Below are positions 9,452 through 18,078 of a stretch of DNA of 64,000 nt, one piece after another. The notes beneath the pieces are model-generated. The model had not been told where the DNA came from. It saw nothing but the letters and a program-made list of their open reading frames with translations, and did not search any database. Made by a program: the position numbers and the translations under genes. This DNA is from Ramlibacter sp. Leaf400 (GTDB lineage: Bacteria > Pseudomonadota > Gammaproteobacteria > Burkholderiales > Burkholderiaceae_C). The stretch is taken from NCBI RefSeq assembly GCF_001424545.1, contig NZ_LMQL01000012.1, forward strand, positions 375,185 to 439,184. Reading direction: 5' to 3'. Each line of letters begins with the position of its first letter. The first letter of the stretch is position 1.

Positions 9452-10381
9452 ATGGATACCCTGCTGCAGCAGATCATCAACGGTCTGGTCCTCGGCAGCA
9501 TGTACGCCTTGGTGGCCTTGGGCTACACCATGGTCTACGGCATCATCAACCTGATCAATTTCGCGCACGGCGAGGTGCTCATGGTGGGTGCGCTCACCAG
9601 CTGGGCGATCATCGTGGGCATGCAGGACGCGATGCCCGGCCTGCCCGGCTGGCTGGTGCTGCTGTTGTCGATGCTGATCGCCTGCATCGTCGCCGCGGCC
9701 CTGAACTTCGCCATCGAGAAGGTCGCCTACCGGCCCTTGCGAAACAGCCCCAAGCTCGCGCCCCTGATCACCGCCATCGGCATGTCGATCCTGCTGCAGA
9801 CGCTGGCGATGATCATCTTCAAGCCGAACTACAAGCCCTATCCCACGCTGCTGCCGGCGGCGCCCATCGCCATCGGCGGCGCGGTGATCACCGCCACCCA
9901 GATCATGATCCTGGGGCTGACGGCCCTCTCGCTGGCGGTGCTCACCTACGTCGTCAACTACACGCGGCTGGGCCGCGCGATGCGGGCCACGGCGGAGAAC
10001 CCGCGCGTGGCCGCCCTCATGGGCGTCAAGCCCGACATGGTGATCTCGGCCACCTTCATCATCGGCGCCGTCCTGGCCACCATCGCGGGCGTGATGTACG
10101 CCTCCAACTACGGCACGGTGCAGCACACCATGGGCTTCCTGCCCGGGCTCAAGGCCTTCACCGCCGCCGTGTTCGGCGGCATCGGCAACCTGGCCGGGGC
10201 GGTGGTGGGCGGCCTGCTGCTCGGGCTGATCGAGGCCATCGGCTCGGGCTACATCGGCGTGCTCACCGGCGGCGTGCTGGGCAGCCACTACGCCGACATC
10301 TTCGCGTTCATCGTGCTCATCGCGGTGCTGACCCTGAGGCCCTCCGGCCTGCTGGGCGAACGCGTGGCCGATCGCGCCTGA
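9452..10381 (+). CDS. livH: Branched-chain amino acid ABC transporter permease LivH
   Basis: A 309-residue very hydrophobic protein with about eight membrane segments, including the LivH-type N-terminus (LVLGSMYALVALGYTMVYG, then INLINFAHGEV) and the cytosolic coupling region YTRLGRAMRATAENP. With LivM it forms the inner-membrane channel of a HAAT-type importer for Leu/Ile/Val or a related amino acid. The ATG at 9452 follows GGAGG at a good distance. It opens a tightly packed livHMGF operon. No LivK-type binding protein is present nearby, so the substrate cannot be read from context. Confidence 0.94.
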   Translation: MDTLLQQIINGLVLGSMYALVALGYTMVYGIINLINFAHGEVLMVGALTSWAIIVGMQDAMPGLPGWLVLLLSMLIACIVAAALNFAIEKVAYRPLRNSPKLAPLITAIGMSILLQTLAMIIFKPNYKPYPTLLPAAPIAIGGAVITATQIMILGLTALSLAVLTYVVNYTRLGRAMRATAENPRVAALMGVKPDMVISATFIIGAVLATIAGVMYASNYGTVQHTMGFLPGLKAFTAAVFGGIGNLAGAVVGGLLLGLIEAIGSGYIGVLTGGVLGSHYADIFAFIVLIAVLTLRPSGLLGERVADRA

Positions 10382-10394
10382 TACGGGAGCCGCC

Positions 10395-11516
10395 ATGGAA
10401 AAGCAAAAGAAGCTGGCGATCTGGGTCGCTTCGGGCATCGCGCTGCTGGTGCTGCCGCTGCTGCTGCAGAGCGCGGGCAACTTCTGGGTGCGCATCGCCG
10501 ACACGGCGCTGCTCTACGTGCTGCTGTCGCTCGGCCTGAACATCGTGGTGGGCTACGCGGGCCTGCTGGACCTGGGCTTCGTGGCGTTCTTCGCCATCGG
10601 CGCCTACATGTACGGCCTGATGGCCTCGCCGCACCTGTCGTCCACGTTCCCCTGGTTCGCGGCGATGTTCCCGGACGGGCTGCACACCTCGGTGTGGCTG
10701 GTGATCCCGATGGGGGCGGCGCTGGCCGGCGTGCTGGGCATCCTGCTCGGCGCGCCGACGCTGAAGCTGCGCGGCGACTACCTCGCCATCGTCACGCTCG
10801 GCTTCGGCGAGATCATCCGCGTGTTCCTGAACAACCTGGACCATCCGGTCAACCTGACCAACGGGCCCAAGGGGCTGGGGCAGATCGATTCCATCACCCT
10901 GTTCAAGTTCGACGCCTTCGGGGTCCCGGGCATCAACCTGGGCCGCTTCCTGGACATCGGCGAGTACCGCATCAGCAGCGTCACGCTGTACTACTACCTG
11001 TTCCTGGCGCTGGTCGTGGCCAGCGTGATCATCTGCCACCGGCTGGAGCTCTCGCGCATCGGCCGCGCCTGGATGGCCATCCGAGAGGACGAGATCGCCG
11101 CCAAGGCGATGGGCATCAACACCCGCAACATGAAGCTGCTCGCGTTCGGCATGGGCGCCACCTTCGGCGGCGTCTCCGGCGTGATGTTCTCGGCCTTCCA
11201 GGGCTTCGTGTCGCCCGAGTCGTTCAGCCTGATGGAGTCGGTGATGATCGTCGCCATGGTGGTGCTGGGCGGCATCGGCCACCTGCCGGGCGTGATCCTG
11301 GGGGCCGTGCTGCTGTCGGCGCTGCCCGAGGTGCTGCGCTGGGTGTCCGGCGCGTTCGACCTGCAGTCGGTCACCGGCGGCCGGCTCGACCCCGCCATCC
11401 TGCGCCAGCTGCTGATCGCGCTGGCCATGATCATCGTGATGCTGTTGCGCCCCCGCGGCCTGTGGCCTTCGCCGGAACACGGCAAGGCGCTGCAGGACGG
11501 CAAGAGCGGCCGCTGA
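10395..11516 (+). CDS. livM: Branched-chain amino acid ABC transporter permease LivM
   Basis: A 373-residue polytopic membrane protein, the second permease of the HAAT importer. Family landmarks are YVLLSLGLNIVVGYAGLLDL, the loop GDYLAIVTLGFGEIIRV and the coupling motif SRIGRAWMAIREDEIAAKAMG. The central loop (about 150-185) carries N-x-x-N-L-T-N-G-P-K-G, also seen in LivM. It starts 13 bp after livH with a GGAG-like site and is followed 13 bp later by livG. Confidence 0.94.
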   Translation: MEKQKKLAIWVASGIALLVLPLLLQSAGNFWVRIADTALLYVLLSLGLNIVVGYAGLLDLGFVAFFAIGAYMYGLMASPHLSSTFPWFAAMFPDGLHTSVWLVIPMGAALAGVLGILLGAPTLKLRGDYLAIVTLGFGEIIRVFLNNLDHPVNLTNGPKGLGQIDSITLFKFDAFGVPGINLGRFLDIGEYRISSVTLYYYLFLALVVASVIICHRLELSRIGRAWMAIREDEIAAKAMGINTRNMKLLAFGMGATFGGVSGVMFSAFQGFVSPESFSLMESVMIVAMVVLGGIGHLPGVILGAVLLSALPEVLRWVSGAFDLQSVTGGRLDPAILRQLLIALAMIIVMLLRPRGLWPSPEHGKALQDGKSGR

Positions 11517-11529
11517 GGGAAGGACGAGA

Positions 11530-12299
<770 letters not shown>

Positions 12300-12300
<1 letters not shown>

Positions 12301-13016
12301 TGACGCAAGTGCTGCTCAAGGTCAGCGGCCTGAAGGTCGCGTACGGCGGCATCCAGGCCGTCAAGGGCGTGGATTTCGAGGTGCGAGAGGGCGAGCTGGT
12401 CACGCTGATCGGCTCCAACGGCGCCGGCAAGACCACCACCATGAAGGCCATCACCGGCCTGCAGCCGCTGGCCGGCGGCGACATCGAGTACCTGGGCCGC
12501 AGCATCCGCGGCCGCGGCGCCTGGGACCTGGTCAAGCAGGGCCTGGCCATGGTGCCGGAGGGGCGCGGCGTGTTCACGCGCATGACCATCACCGAGAACC
12601 TGCTGATGGGCGCCCACATCCGCAACGACCGGGCCGAAGTCGCGCGCGACATGGAGAAGGTGTTCACCATCTTCCCGCGCCTGAAGGAGCGCCGCGACCA
12701 GCTGGCCGGCACCATGTCCGGCGGCGAGCAGCAGATGCTGGCGATGGGCCGCGGGCTCATGAGCCGGCCCAAGGTGCTGCTGATGGACGAGCCCTCGATG
12801 GGCCTGTCGCCCATCATGGTGGACAAGATCTTCGAGGTGGTTCGCGAGGTGTACGCCCAGGGCGTCACCATCGTGCTGGTGGAGCAGAACGCCAGCCGCG
12901 CCCTGCAGATCGCCGACCGCGCCTACGTCATGGAGTCCGGTGTGATCACCATGTCCGGCGACGCCCGCCAGATGCTCAGCGACCCGAAGGTGCGAGCCGC
13001 CTACCTGGGCGAGTGA
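12300..13016 (+). CDS. livF: Branched-chain amino acid ABC transporter ATP-binding protein LivF
   Basis: A 238-residue ABC ATPase. Walker A is GSNGAGKTTTMKAI, the signature is MSGGEQQMLAMGRGLM, Walker B is VLLMDEPSMGLSP and the H-loop region is LVEQNASRALQIADRAYVME. These forms, especially MSGGEQQM, are typical of LivF. The start ATG shares its A with the livG stop codon. It closes the operon, and the next gene is convergent with only 7 bp between stops. Confidence 0.95.
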
Positions 13017-13023
13017 GCGGCGC

Positions 13024-13632
13024 TCAGTAGCGGTACTGCAGGCCCAGGCTGGTCGAGCGGAAGCCGTCGCGCACGCCGCCCAGGCGCAGGTCGTGGTTGT
13101 CCCAGCCCAGGGTGGCGGACAACCTCGGCGTGACCTCCATGCTCAGTCCCGCCCCGAACGACAGGCCATAGCCCTGGTCGAAAGCCGATGGCGCCGCCGG
13201 CACCGGCGAGCTGGCCAGGTCGGCATACCCGTAGGTCGCCCCCAGCTTGCCGTAGACCGAGAAGGCACTGCCGAAGAGCGGCCGGCGTCCGACCAGGCTC
13301 ACGTTCAGGCCCTGGCGCGCGGGCCCGATGGCCAGGCGGTCGGCAGGTCCCAGGTTGAGTTGCGACAGTTCCAGGTTCCACAGCGGTGGCGCGCCGCTCA
13401 TCACCATCGCGGCGGCCTGGCCCGGCTCGCAGCGCAGCAGCGAAGCCCCGCATCCGATCGGGTATTGCACGCGCGAGGCTTGCAGGCCCTGGCCCGCAGA
13501 GGACGTGGAAGGCGCGAGCTGCCAGGGGTCGCCGCCCCGGTGAACCAGCTGCGCGTGCGCACTGCCGAGCAGCAAGGCGAGCCCCACCATAGAGATCGCT
13601 GACGAACGACGGATCACACTGATTGCCTTCAT
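13024..13632 (-). CDS. Small outer-membrane beta-barrel protein (OmpA-like barrel), function unknown
   Basis: A 202-residue protein with a signal peptide ending S-A-H-A-Q. After a variable N-terminal part, the last ~100 residues alternate polar and aromatic residues in strand-like segments: LNVSLVGRRPLFGSAFSVYG, KLGATYGYADL, LSMEVTPRLSATLGWDNHDL. It ends in Y-R-Y, the aromatic C-terminus recognised by the BAM complex. The pattern fits an eight-stranded OmpA/OmpW-type barrel. Two cysteines (CGASLLRC) in the N-terminal region could form a periplasmic disulfide. The start is supported by a perfect GAGGAGG site. No partner gene is evident. Confidence 0.7.
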   Translation of the reverse strand: MKAISVIRRSSAISMVGLALLLGSAHAQLVHRGGDPWQLAPSTSSAGQGLQASRVQYPIGCGASLLRCEPGQAAAMVMSGAPPLWNLELSQLNLGPADRLAIGPARQGLNVSLVGRRPLFGSAFSVYGKLGATYGYADLASSPVPAAPSAFDQGYGLSFGAGLSMEVTPRLSATLGWDNHDLRLGGVRDGFRSTSLGLQYRY

Positions 13633-13852
13633 CGCAAGCCTCCTCAGGCTGTTTCCCGTTGGAACAATCTAGGCCGGATGTAGCTCAGCGGGTGTGGGAC
13701 CTGTCCTACGGATGGGGTAGGAGGTAACGTCCCGCGCTCCCAAAAAAGGAGCGGGGTCGCAAGGAGCCGAAAGGCTGCGACTCACAAATCCGAGGTGCCG
13801 ACAGCGACGGCGGATTTACGTTTTGTCGCCGGCAAAATGTGCTAGTGAGCGC
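13633..13852. other. Intergenic region between a divergently read barrel gene and a Bug-type gene, with two hairpins
   Basis: Two structures are visible. TCCTAC/GTAGGA lies around 13704-13725. CGCTCC/GGAGCG (13735-13753), with an A-rich loop, would function as a weak terminator-like hairpin. I see no ORF. This stretch is the upstream region of the barrel gene and the downstream region of the Bug-type gene, both on the minus strand. Confidence 0.4.
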
Positions 13853-14812
13853 TCAGTCCACTTTCGCGCCGGAGGCCTTGACAACCTTCTCGTACTTGGC
13901 CAGCTCGGCCCGCATGAACGCGCCGAACTCCTCCGGCGTGCTGGTCACCGGCTCGGCCATCAGGCCAGCGAAGCGGGTCCTGGCCTCGGGCGATTGCAAC
14001 GCCGCCACGAAAGCCTGGTTGAGGCGGACGACGGTTTCCCGCGGCGTGCCGGCCGGCGCCACCAGGCCCCACCAGGTGTCGATCGCGAAGCCCTTGAGCG
14101 TGTCGGCCACCGGCGGCACTTCGGGGAGGCTGGGCGAGCGCTTCAGCGTCGTGACCGCCAGCGCCTTGAGCTTGCCCGAGCGGATGTTGGGCGCGGCGGT
14201 CGCCAGGTTGTCGAAGTTGAAGTCGACCTGCCCCGAGAGCAGCGCCAGCTGCGCGGGGTTGCCGCCGTTGTAGGGGATGTGGACCGCGAAGATCCCGGCA
14301 TCCCGCTTGAACATCTCGCCGGCCAGGTGGCCCGCGCTGCCGTTGCCGCCGCTGCCGTAGTTGAGCTTGGCGGGGTTGGCCTTGGCGTACGCGATCAGGT
14401 CGGCCAGCGTGTTGATCTTCAGGCGCGCGGCGGTGTCGGCGTTGACCACCAGCACGTTGGGCACGCGGACCATCTGTGTGATCGGCGCGAAGTCCTTGGC
14501 CGCGTCGTACGGCATCCTGCTGAAAAGCCAGGGGTTGATGGCATGCGTGGCCACCGCGGAGATGCCGATGGTGGTGCCGTCCGGGGCCGCCTTGGCCACC
14601 GCATCGGCGCCGATGTTGCCGCCGCCGCCGGGGCGGTTCTCGATGATCACCGTGCCCAGCGTGTCCTTCACGCGTTCGGCCAGCACGCGGGCCGTGACGT
14701 CGATCGGGCCGCCCGGCGCGTACGGCACGATGAGGCGGATGGGGCGCTGCTGGGCGAGGGCGGGGAAGGCGGCGGCTGCGGCGCCGGAGAGGAGAAGGTG
14801 TCTGCGCTTCAT
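13853..14812 (-). CDS. Tripartite tricarboxylate transporter substrate-binding protein (Bug family)
   Basis: A 319-residue periplasmic binding protein of the Bug/TctC family. An N-terminal M-K-R-R-H-L-L-L-S-G signal is followed by PIRLIVPYAPGGPIDVTAR, the family's ligand-loop signature, then IENRPGGGGNIGADAVAKA and GSGGNGSAGHLAGEMF. Such proteins bind carboxylates, often aromatic or dicarboxylic acids. Burkholderiales encode dozens, mostly without transporter genes alongside, and this one is also orphaned. The start was set at M-K-R-R because upstream residues are not signal-like. The substrate cannot be inferred. Confidence 0.92.
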   Translation of the reverse strand: MKRRHLLLSGAAAAAFPALAQQRPIRLIVPYAPGGPIDVTARVLAERVKDTLGTVIIENRPGGGGNIGADAVAKAAPDGTTIGISAVATHAINPWLFSRMPYDAAKDFAPITQMVRVPNVLVVNADTAARLKINTLADLIAYAKANPAKLNYGSGGNGSAGHLAGEMFKRDAGIFAVHIPYNGGNPAQLALLSGQVDFNFDNLATAAPNIRSGKLKALAVTTLKRSPSLPEVPPVADTLKGFAIDTWWGLVAPAGTPRETVVRLNQAFVAALQSPEARTRFAGLMAEPVTSTPEEFGAFMRAELAKYEKVVKASGAKVD

Positions 14813-14910
14813 GTTTCCAATGGTACCGAGCGTGGCGGAACGCCTTGGCCCAGGGCGGTTTGGCGAAGCCCTGCCATCACGAACCCGCAAAGTCAAGCTC
14901 TACCGGGTCA

Positions 14911-14927
14911 GCATCTGTTTTAGATGC
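14911..14927. promoter_or_regulatory. Perfect 6-bp inverted repeat GCATCT-N5-AGATGC
   Basis: A dyad with a 5-nt GTTTT spacer in the divergent region between the Bug-type gene and the copper oxidase. It looks like an operator half-site pair. The regulator is unknown. Confidence 0.35.
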
Positions 14928-15037
14928 ATATGGTCGCAATTCCCAGCAATTCGTCACGTCAGGTGCTGGTCAGGTGGGAGCGGCAGCGAGAGAGCTCAGT
15001 GTGCACCGTCGCAGTGCCATGCAAATCGTGTTACTAA

Positions 15038-15073
15038 ATTTGCAAAATGACGCGTTAGATACATTTTGTAAAT
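15038..15073. promoter_or_regulatory. 12-bp imperfect inverted repeat upstream of the multicopper oxidase
   Basis: ATTTGCAAAATG, 12-nt spacer, CATTTTGTAAAT: arms pair in 11 of 12 positions. It is AT-rich within a GC-rich genome and ends about 55 bp before the oxidase ATG, the position expected of an operator overlapping the promoter. Confidence 0.5.
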
Positions 15074-15128
15074 AGGCAGAGTACGGCCGAGCTTCTCAAT
15101 GCGGCTTCCACAGCAGGAGGTAGCCGCC

Positions 15129-16844
15129 ATGAATTTCGATACGCAGCCTGCAGTTCCGAAGCGACCGGAGCCGGCACCGGGCAATACGGGACGGCGCTCG
15201 TTCTTCCGGGCAGGCGGCGCGGCCGCGGCGGCCATCTGCGCCCCGAGTCTCGCGCCTTCGCAGACCGTGGTGGCCGGCAGCCCGCCCACCAGCCTGTGGG
15301 CCGAGCCGCTCCCGGTCCAGACACCGCTCAGCTCCCAGCCCCTGCTCGCCCCGCTGTCGTATGGCTACAGCGGCGAGTTCGAATGCGGGCGCGCCGACCA
15401 CCAGGGGTGGGCGCGCTTCGTCCCGCAGGACTTCTACCAGATCGACGTCAAGGTGGGCCAGCACAGCTTCCATCCGCAGCTGCCCCCCGCGGAAATCTGG
15501 GGTTACGGCGGCACGTTTCCCGGGCCGCTGATCCACGCGCGCTACGGGCGGCCGCTGGTGGTGCGCTTTCGCAACCAGCTGGCCAGCACGCTGCAGGGGT
15601 ACGGCTCGCCCGACATCTCGGTGCACCTGCACAACCTGCACACGCCTTCCGAGAGCGACGGTTTTCCGACCGACTGGTTCAGCGCCTCCGGCTACGGCCC
15701 CACGCTCACGCGGGCGGGCGAGTACAAGGACCACCACTACCCGATGGTGTACGCCGGCGTGGACCAGTACGGCGGCATCGGCGACCCGCGGGAGGCCCTG
15801 GGCACCATGTGGTACCACGACCACCGCGTCGACTTCACCGCGCCCAACGTGTACCGCGGCATGGCGGGATTCTTCCTGGCCTTCGACGAGATCGACTCGG
15901 GCAACGAACACGACACCAATCCGAACGCGCTGCGCCTGCCCAGCGGCGAGTACGACGTGCCGCTGATGTTCGCCGACAAGCAGTTCGACAGCGGCGGCTA
16001 CCTGCGCTTCAACCAGTTCGACACCGACGGCTTCATCGGGGACAAGTTCATCGTCAACGGCAAGATCCAGCCGTACTTCCACGTCGAGCCTCGCAAGTAC
16101 CGCTTCCGCGTGCTGTGCGCGTCGACTGCGCGGGTCTTCGACCTGCAGTTGCGGACCGCGCAGGGCCAGGTGCACAACCTCACGCAGATCGCGGCCGACG
16201 GCTGCCTGTTCCAGAACCCGCTCACCCGGCCCAACGTGCAGGTGGCGCCCGCCGAGCGGGCCGACATCGTGATCGACTTCTCCAAGTTCCCCGTGGGCTC
16301 GGAGCTGTTCCTGACGAACCGGCTGTACCACCTGGACGGCCGCAAGCCGTACGGCTACCTGGACCAGCCCGTGCAACTGCTCAAGTTCATCGTCGACAAG
16401 CCGCTGAAAGGGCCGGACTACAGCCGCGTGCCCACCTTGCTGCGCGCGCAGCCGCCGATCATCCACACCGAGGTGAAGCAGACCCGCACCTTCGTGTTCG
16501 GCCGCTCCAACGGCGCCTGGTCGGTCAACGACAAGTTGTTCGAGAACAAGGCGGTGGCCAAGCCGAAGCTGGGCACGGCGGAGATCTGGAACCTGGTGAA
16601 CGACAGCGGCGGCTGGGCGCACCCGGTCCACATCCACTTCGAGCAGGGCCGCATCCTGCGGCGCAACGGGCGCGATCCGCTGCCCTGGGAGAAGGGCCGC
16701 AAGGACACGTACTACCTGGGCCCCAACGAAAGCGTGCAGGTGTTCATGCGGTTCCGGGACTTCCCGGGCCGCTACATCATGCATTGCCACAACACCATCC
16801 ACGAAGACCACTCAATGATGATCCGCTATGACATCGAATCTTGA
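15129..16844 (+). CDS. Tat-exported multicopper oxidase (CotA / bilirubin-oxidase / laccase-like)
   Basis: A 571-residue protein. A twin-arginine signal (RRSFFRAGGAAAAA) indicates folded export. Three cupredoxin domains follow. All four copper motifs are present: SVHLHNLHTPSESDG near residue 165, WYHDHRVDF near 229, HPVHIHFEQ near 498 and HCHNTIHEDHSMM near 552, supplying type 1, 2 and 3 copper ligands. The GYGGTFPGPLIHARYG segment is typical of CotA/phenoxazinone-synthase-like enzymes. It probably oxidises phenolics, bilirubin-like compounds or metals with O2. The ATG follows CAGGAGG. It overlaps the Sco-like gene by 17 bp, suggesting a copper-loading partnership. Confidence 0.93.
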   Translation: MNFDTQPAVPKRPEPAPGNTGRRSFFRAGGAAAAAICAPSLAPSQTVVAGSPPTSLWAEPLPVQTPLSSQPLLAPLSYGYSGEFECGRADHQGWARFVPQDFYQIDVKVGQHSFHPQLPPAEIWGYGGTFPGPLIHARYGRPLVVRFRNQLASTLQGYGSPDISVHLHNLHTPSESDGFPTDWFSASGYGPTLTRAGEYKDHHYPMVYAGVDQYGGIGDPREALGTMWYHDHRVDFTAPNVYRGMAGFFLAFDEIDSGNEHDTNPNALRLPSGEYDVPLMFADKQFDSGGYLRFNQFDTDGFIGDKFIVNGKIQPYFHVEPRKYRFRVLCASTARVFDLQLRTAQGQVHNLTQIAADGCLFQNPLTRPNVQVAPAERADIVIDFSKFPVGSELFLTNRLYHLDGRKPYGYLDQPVQLLKFIVDKPLKGPDYSRVPTLLRAQPPIIHTEVKQTRTFVFGRSNGAWSVNDKLFENKAVAKPKLGTAEIWNLVNDSGGWAHPVHIHFEQGRILRRNGRDPLPWEKGRKDTYYLGPNESVQVFMRFRDFPGRYIMHCHNTIHEDHSMMIRYDIES

Positions 16845-17511
16845 GCGCAGCGGGATGGATGCTCCCCGCGATCCCCAACGGCGGCAGGCCGCGCGGCGCT
16901 GGCTGGCGCTGGGCGGCGTGGCCGGCCTGGCGGCCTCCGGCGCGGCCCTGCTGCGAGGCGGCGGTTCCGCGGCGCCGGTCGCCCGCGCCCCTTCGGCCGG
17001 CTCGATACCGGATGTCCCCCTCGTCACGCACGACGGCCGCAAGGTCCGCTTCTACTCGGACCTGGTGCGCGGGCGCGTGGTGTTCGTCAACATGATGTAT
17101 GCGCAGTGCAGCGAGCAGTGCCCGCCGATGACGCAGAACCTGCGACGCGTGCACGAGGCCCTCGGGTCGCGCGCCGGCCAGGACATCTTCATGTACTCGA
17201 TCACGCTGCTGCCGGAGTTCGACAGCCCGGCCGACCTGCGGGCCTACCGGGAGCAGCAGGGCGCCAACTGGACCTTCCTCACCGGCCGCAAGGCCGACGT
17301 GGAGCAGCTGCGGCGCGGGCTCGGCTTCTCCGATCCGGACCCGCAGCTCGATGCGGACATCACGCGGCACACCGGCATGGTCCGGGTGGGGAACGACGCG
17401 CTCGACCGCTGGACCATGGCGCCGGCTCGCGTGTCGCCCAACCAGATCCTCGAGTGCCTGATCTCGGTCGATCCGCGCACGCGGGCGACCGGACGCATCC
17501 GCGTGGCCTGA
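16828..17511 (+). CDS. SCO1/SenC-family copper-binding protein (thioredoxin fold)
   Basis: A 227-residue protein with an N-terminal signal or anchor segment (RRWLALGGVAGLAASGAALL) and a thioredoxin-like domain. The Sco copper site is visible: Cys94 and Cys98 in MMYAQCSEQCPPM, plus a candidate distal His181 in TRHTGMVRVG. Sco proteins deliver copper or reduce cysteines in copper-enzyme assembly, usually for cytochrome oxidase. Here the gene overlaps a multicopper oxidase, so that enzyme is the likelier client (inference). The start at 16828 lies inside the oxidase gene. An ATG at 16855 is an alternative. A strong terminator follows. Confidence 0.88.
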   Translation: MTSNLERSGMDAPRDPQRRQAARRWLALGGVAGLAASGAALLRGGGSAAPVARAPSAGSIPDVPLVTHDGRKVRFYSDLVRGRVVFVNMMYAQCSEQCPPMTQNLRRVHEALGSRAGQDIFMYSITLLPEFDSPADLRAYREQQGANWTFLTGRKADVEQLRRGLGFSDPDPQLDADITRHTGMVRVGNDALDRWTMAPARVSPNQILECLISVDPRTRATGRIRVA

Positions 17512-17568
17512 CGGTCGCGCTGCCTGCGGGGGCTGTCCGAGGGCCTGCTCAACCGCAGGAGGGCCAGG

Positions 17569-17603
17569 AGCGGCCGCGTCGAGCATCGGCGCGGCCGCTT
17601 TTT
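17569..17603 (+). terminator. Intrinsic terminator after the Sco-like gene
   Basis: A perfect 10-bp stem AGCGGCCGCG/CGCGGCCGCT (17569-17578 with 17590-17599), an 11-nt loop and a T run. It ends the multicopper oxidase-Sco transcript. Confidence 0.85.
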
Positions 17604-17666
17604 CTTGCCTGGCCATCGCTCGGTTAGCTGGCGCACATAGCATATTTTCCGTAGCTCTGCAAGGTA

Positions 17667-17684
17667 ACAAGTAAGTCAACTTGT
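17667..17684. promoter_or_regulatory. Inverted repeat ACAAGT-N6-ACTTGT upstream of the RTX gene
   Basis: Perfect 6-bp arms with a 6-nt spacer in an AT-rich patch between the copper-operon terminator and the RTX peroxidase gene. Operator-like, about 395 bp before the start codon. Confidence 0.35.
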
Positions 17685-17876
17685 AAACGAGAACCAACGG
17701 CTCACCCACATCTCCTCACACTTGCAACGCGCTGCATCGACACGTTCGTTGGTGCAACAAACCGCAAGACGCCAGGGAGGTGTCCAGATGTGCACTAGTG
17801 CTCAAGACCGAGCCGGATCGCGCAGGATTGACGGGCCAAAAGTTCGCAGTCCTTGGCTTGCCCAGCTGCTGGCGTC

Positions 17877-17894
17877 TCGTTACAGCCGTAACGA
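17877..17894. promoter_or_regulatory. Inverted repeat TCGTTAC-N4-GTAACGA upstream of the RTX gene
   Basis: Perfect 7-bp arms separated by AGCC, about 185 bp before the RTX start. It is either an operator or a small stem in a long leader. Confidence 0.35.
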
Positions 17895-18078
17895 CAGCGA
17901 CCCGAGCGGCCCGCCCGCCGAGCCTTTCCCGACCTTCTTCCTTTTCCCCACGGCACCAGCCCACAAGGCCTGGTGCGCTTCGCACGGCTATCTCCTGCCG
18001 CCACGACGACGGCGAGGGCCAGCCTGACAACAGCGCCTTTCCTCCATCCCTTCAAACCCCTTTCATGAGAGAACTGCC

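Larger units (their letters stand above)
14813..15128. other. Intergenic control region upstream of the multicopper oxidase operon
   Basis: This 316-bp gap separates the Bug-type gene (minus) from the multicopper oxidase (plus). Its AT content rises towards the oxidase. It contains two inverted repeats, listed separately at 14911-14927 and 15038-15073. No convincing ORF lies in it. Confidence 0.6.
17512..18078. other. 567-bp intergenic region before the RTX peroxidase, no convincing gene
   Basis: It holds the terminator of the copper operon (17569-17603) and two inverted repeats (17667-17684 and 17877-17894). Short open frames exist around 17722-18139, but they lack ribosome-binding sites, recognisable motifs or normal third-position codon bias. 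It probably contains the promoter and regulatory sites for the 7.4-kb secreted protein gene. Confidence 0.6.
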
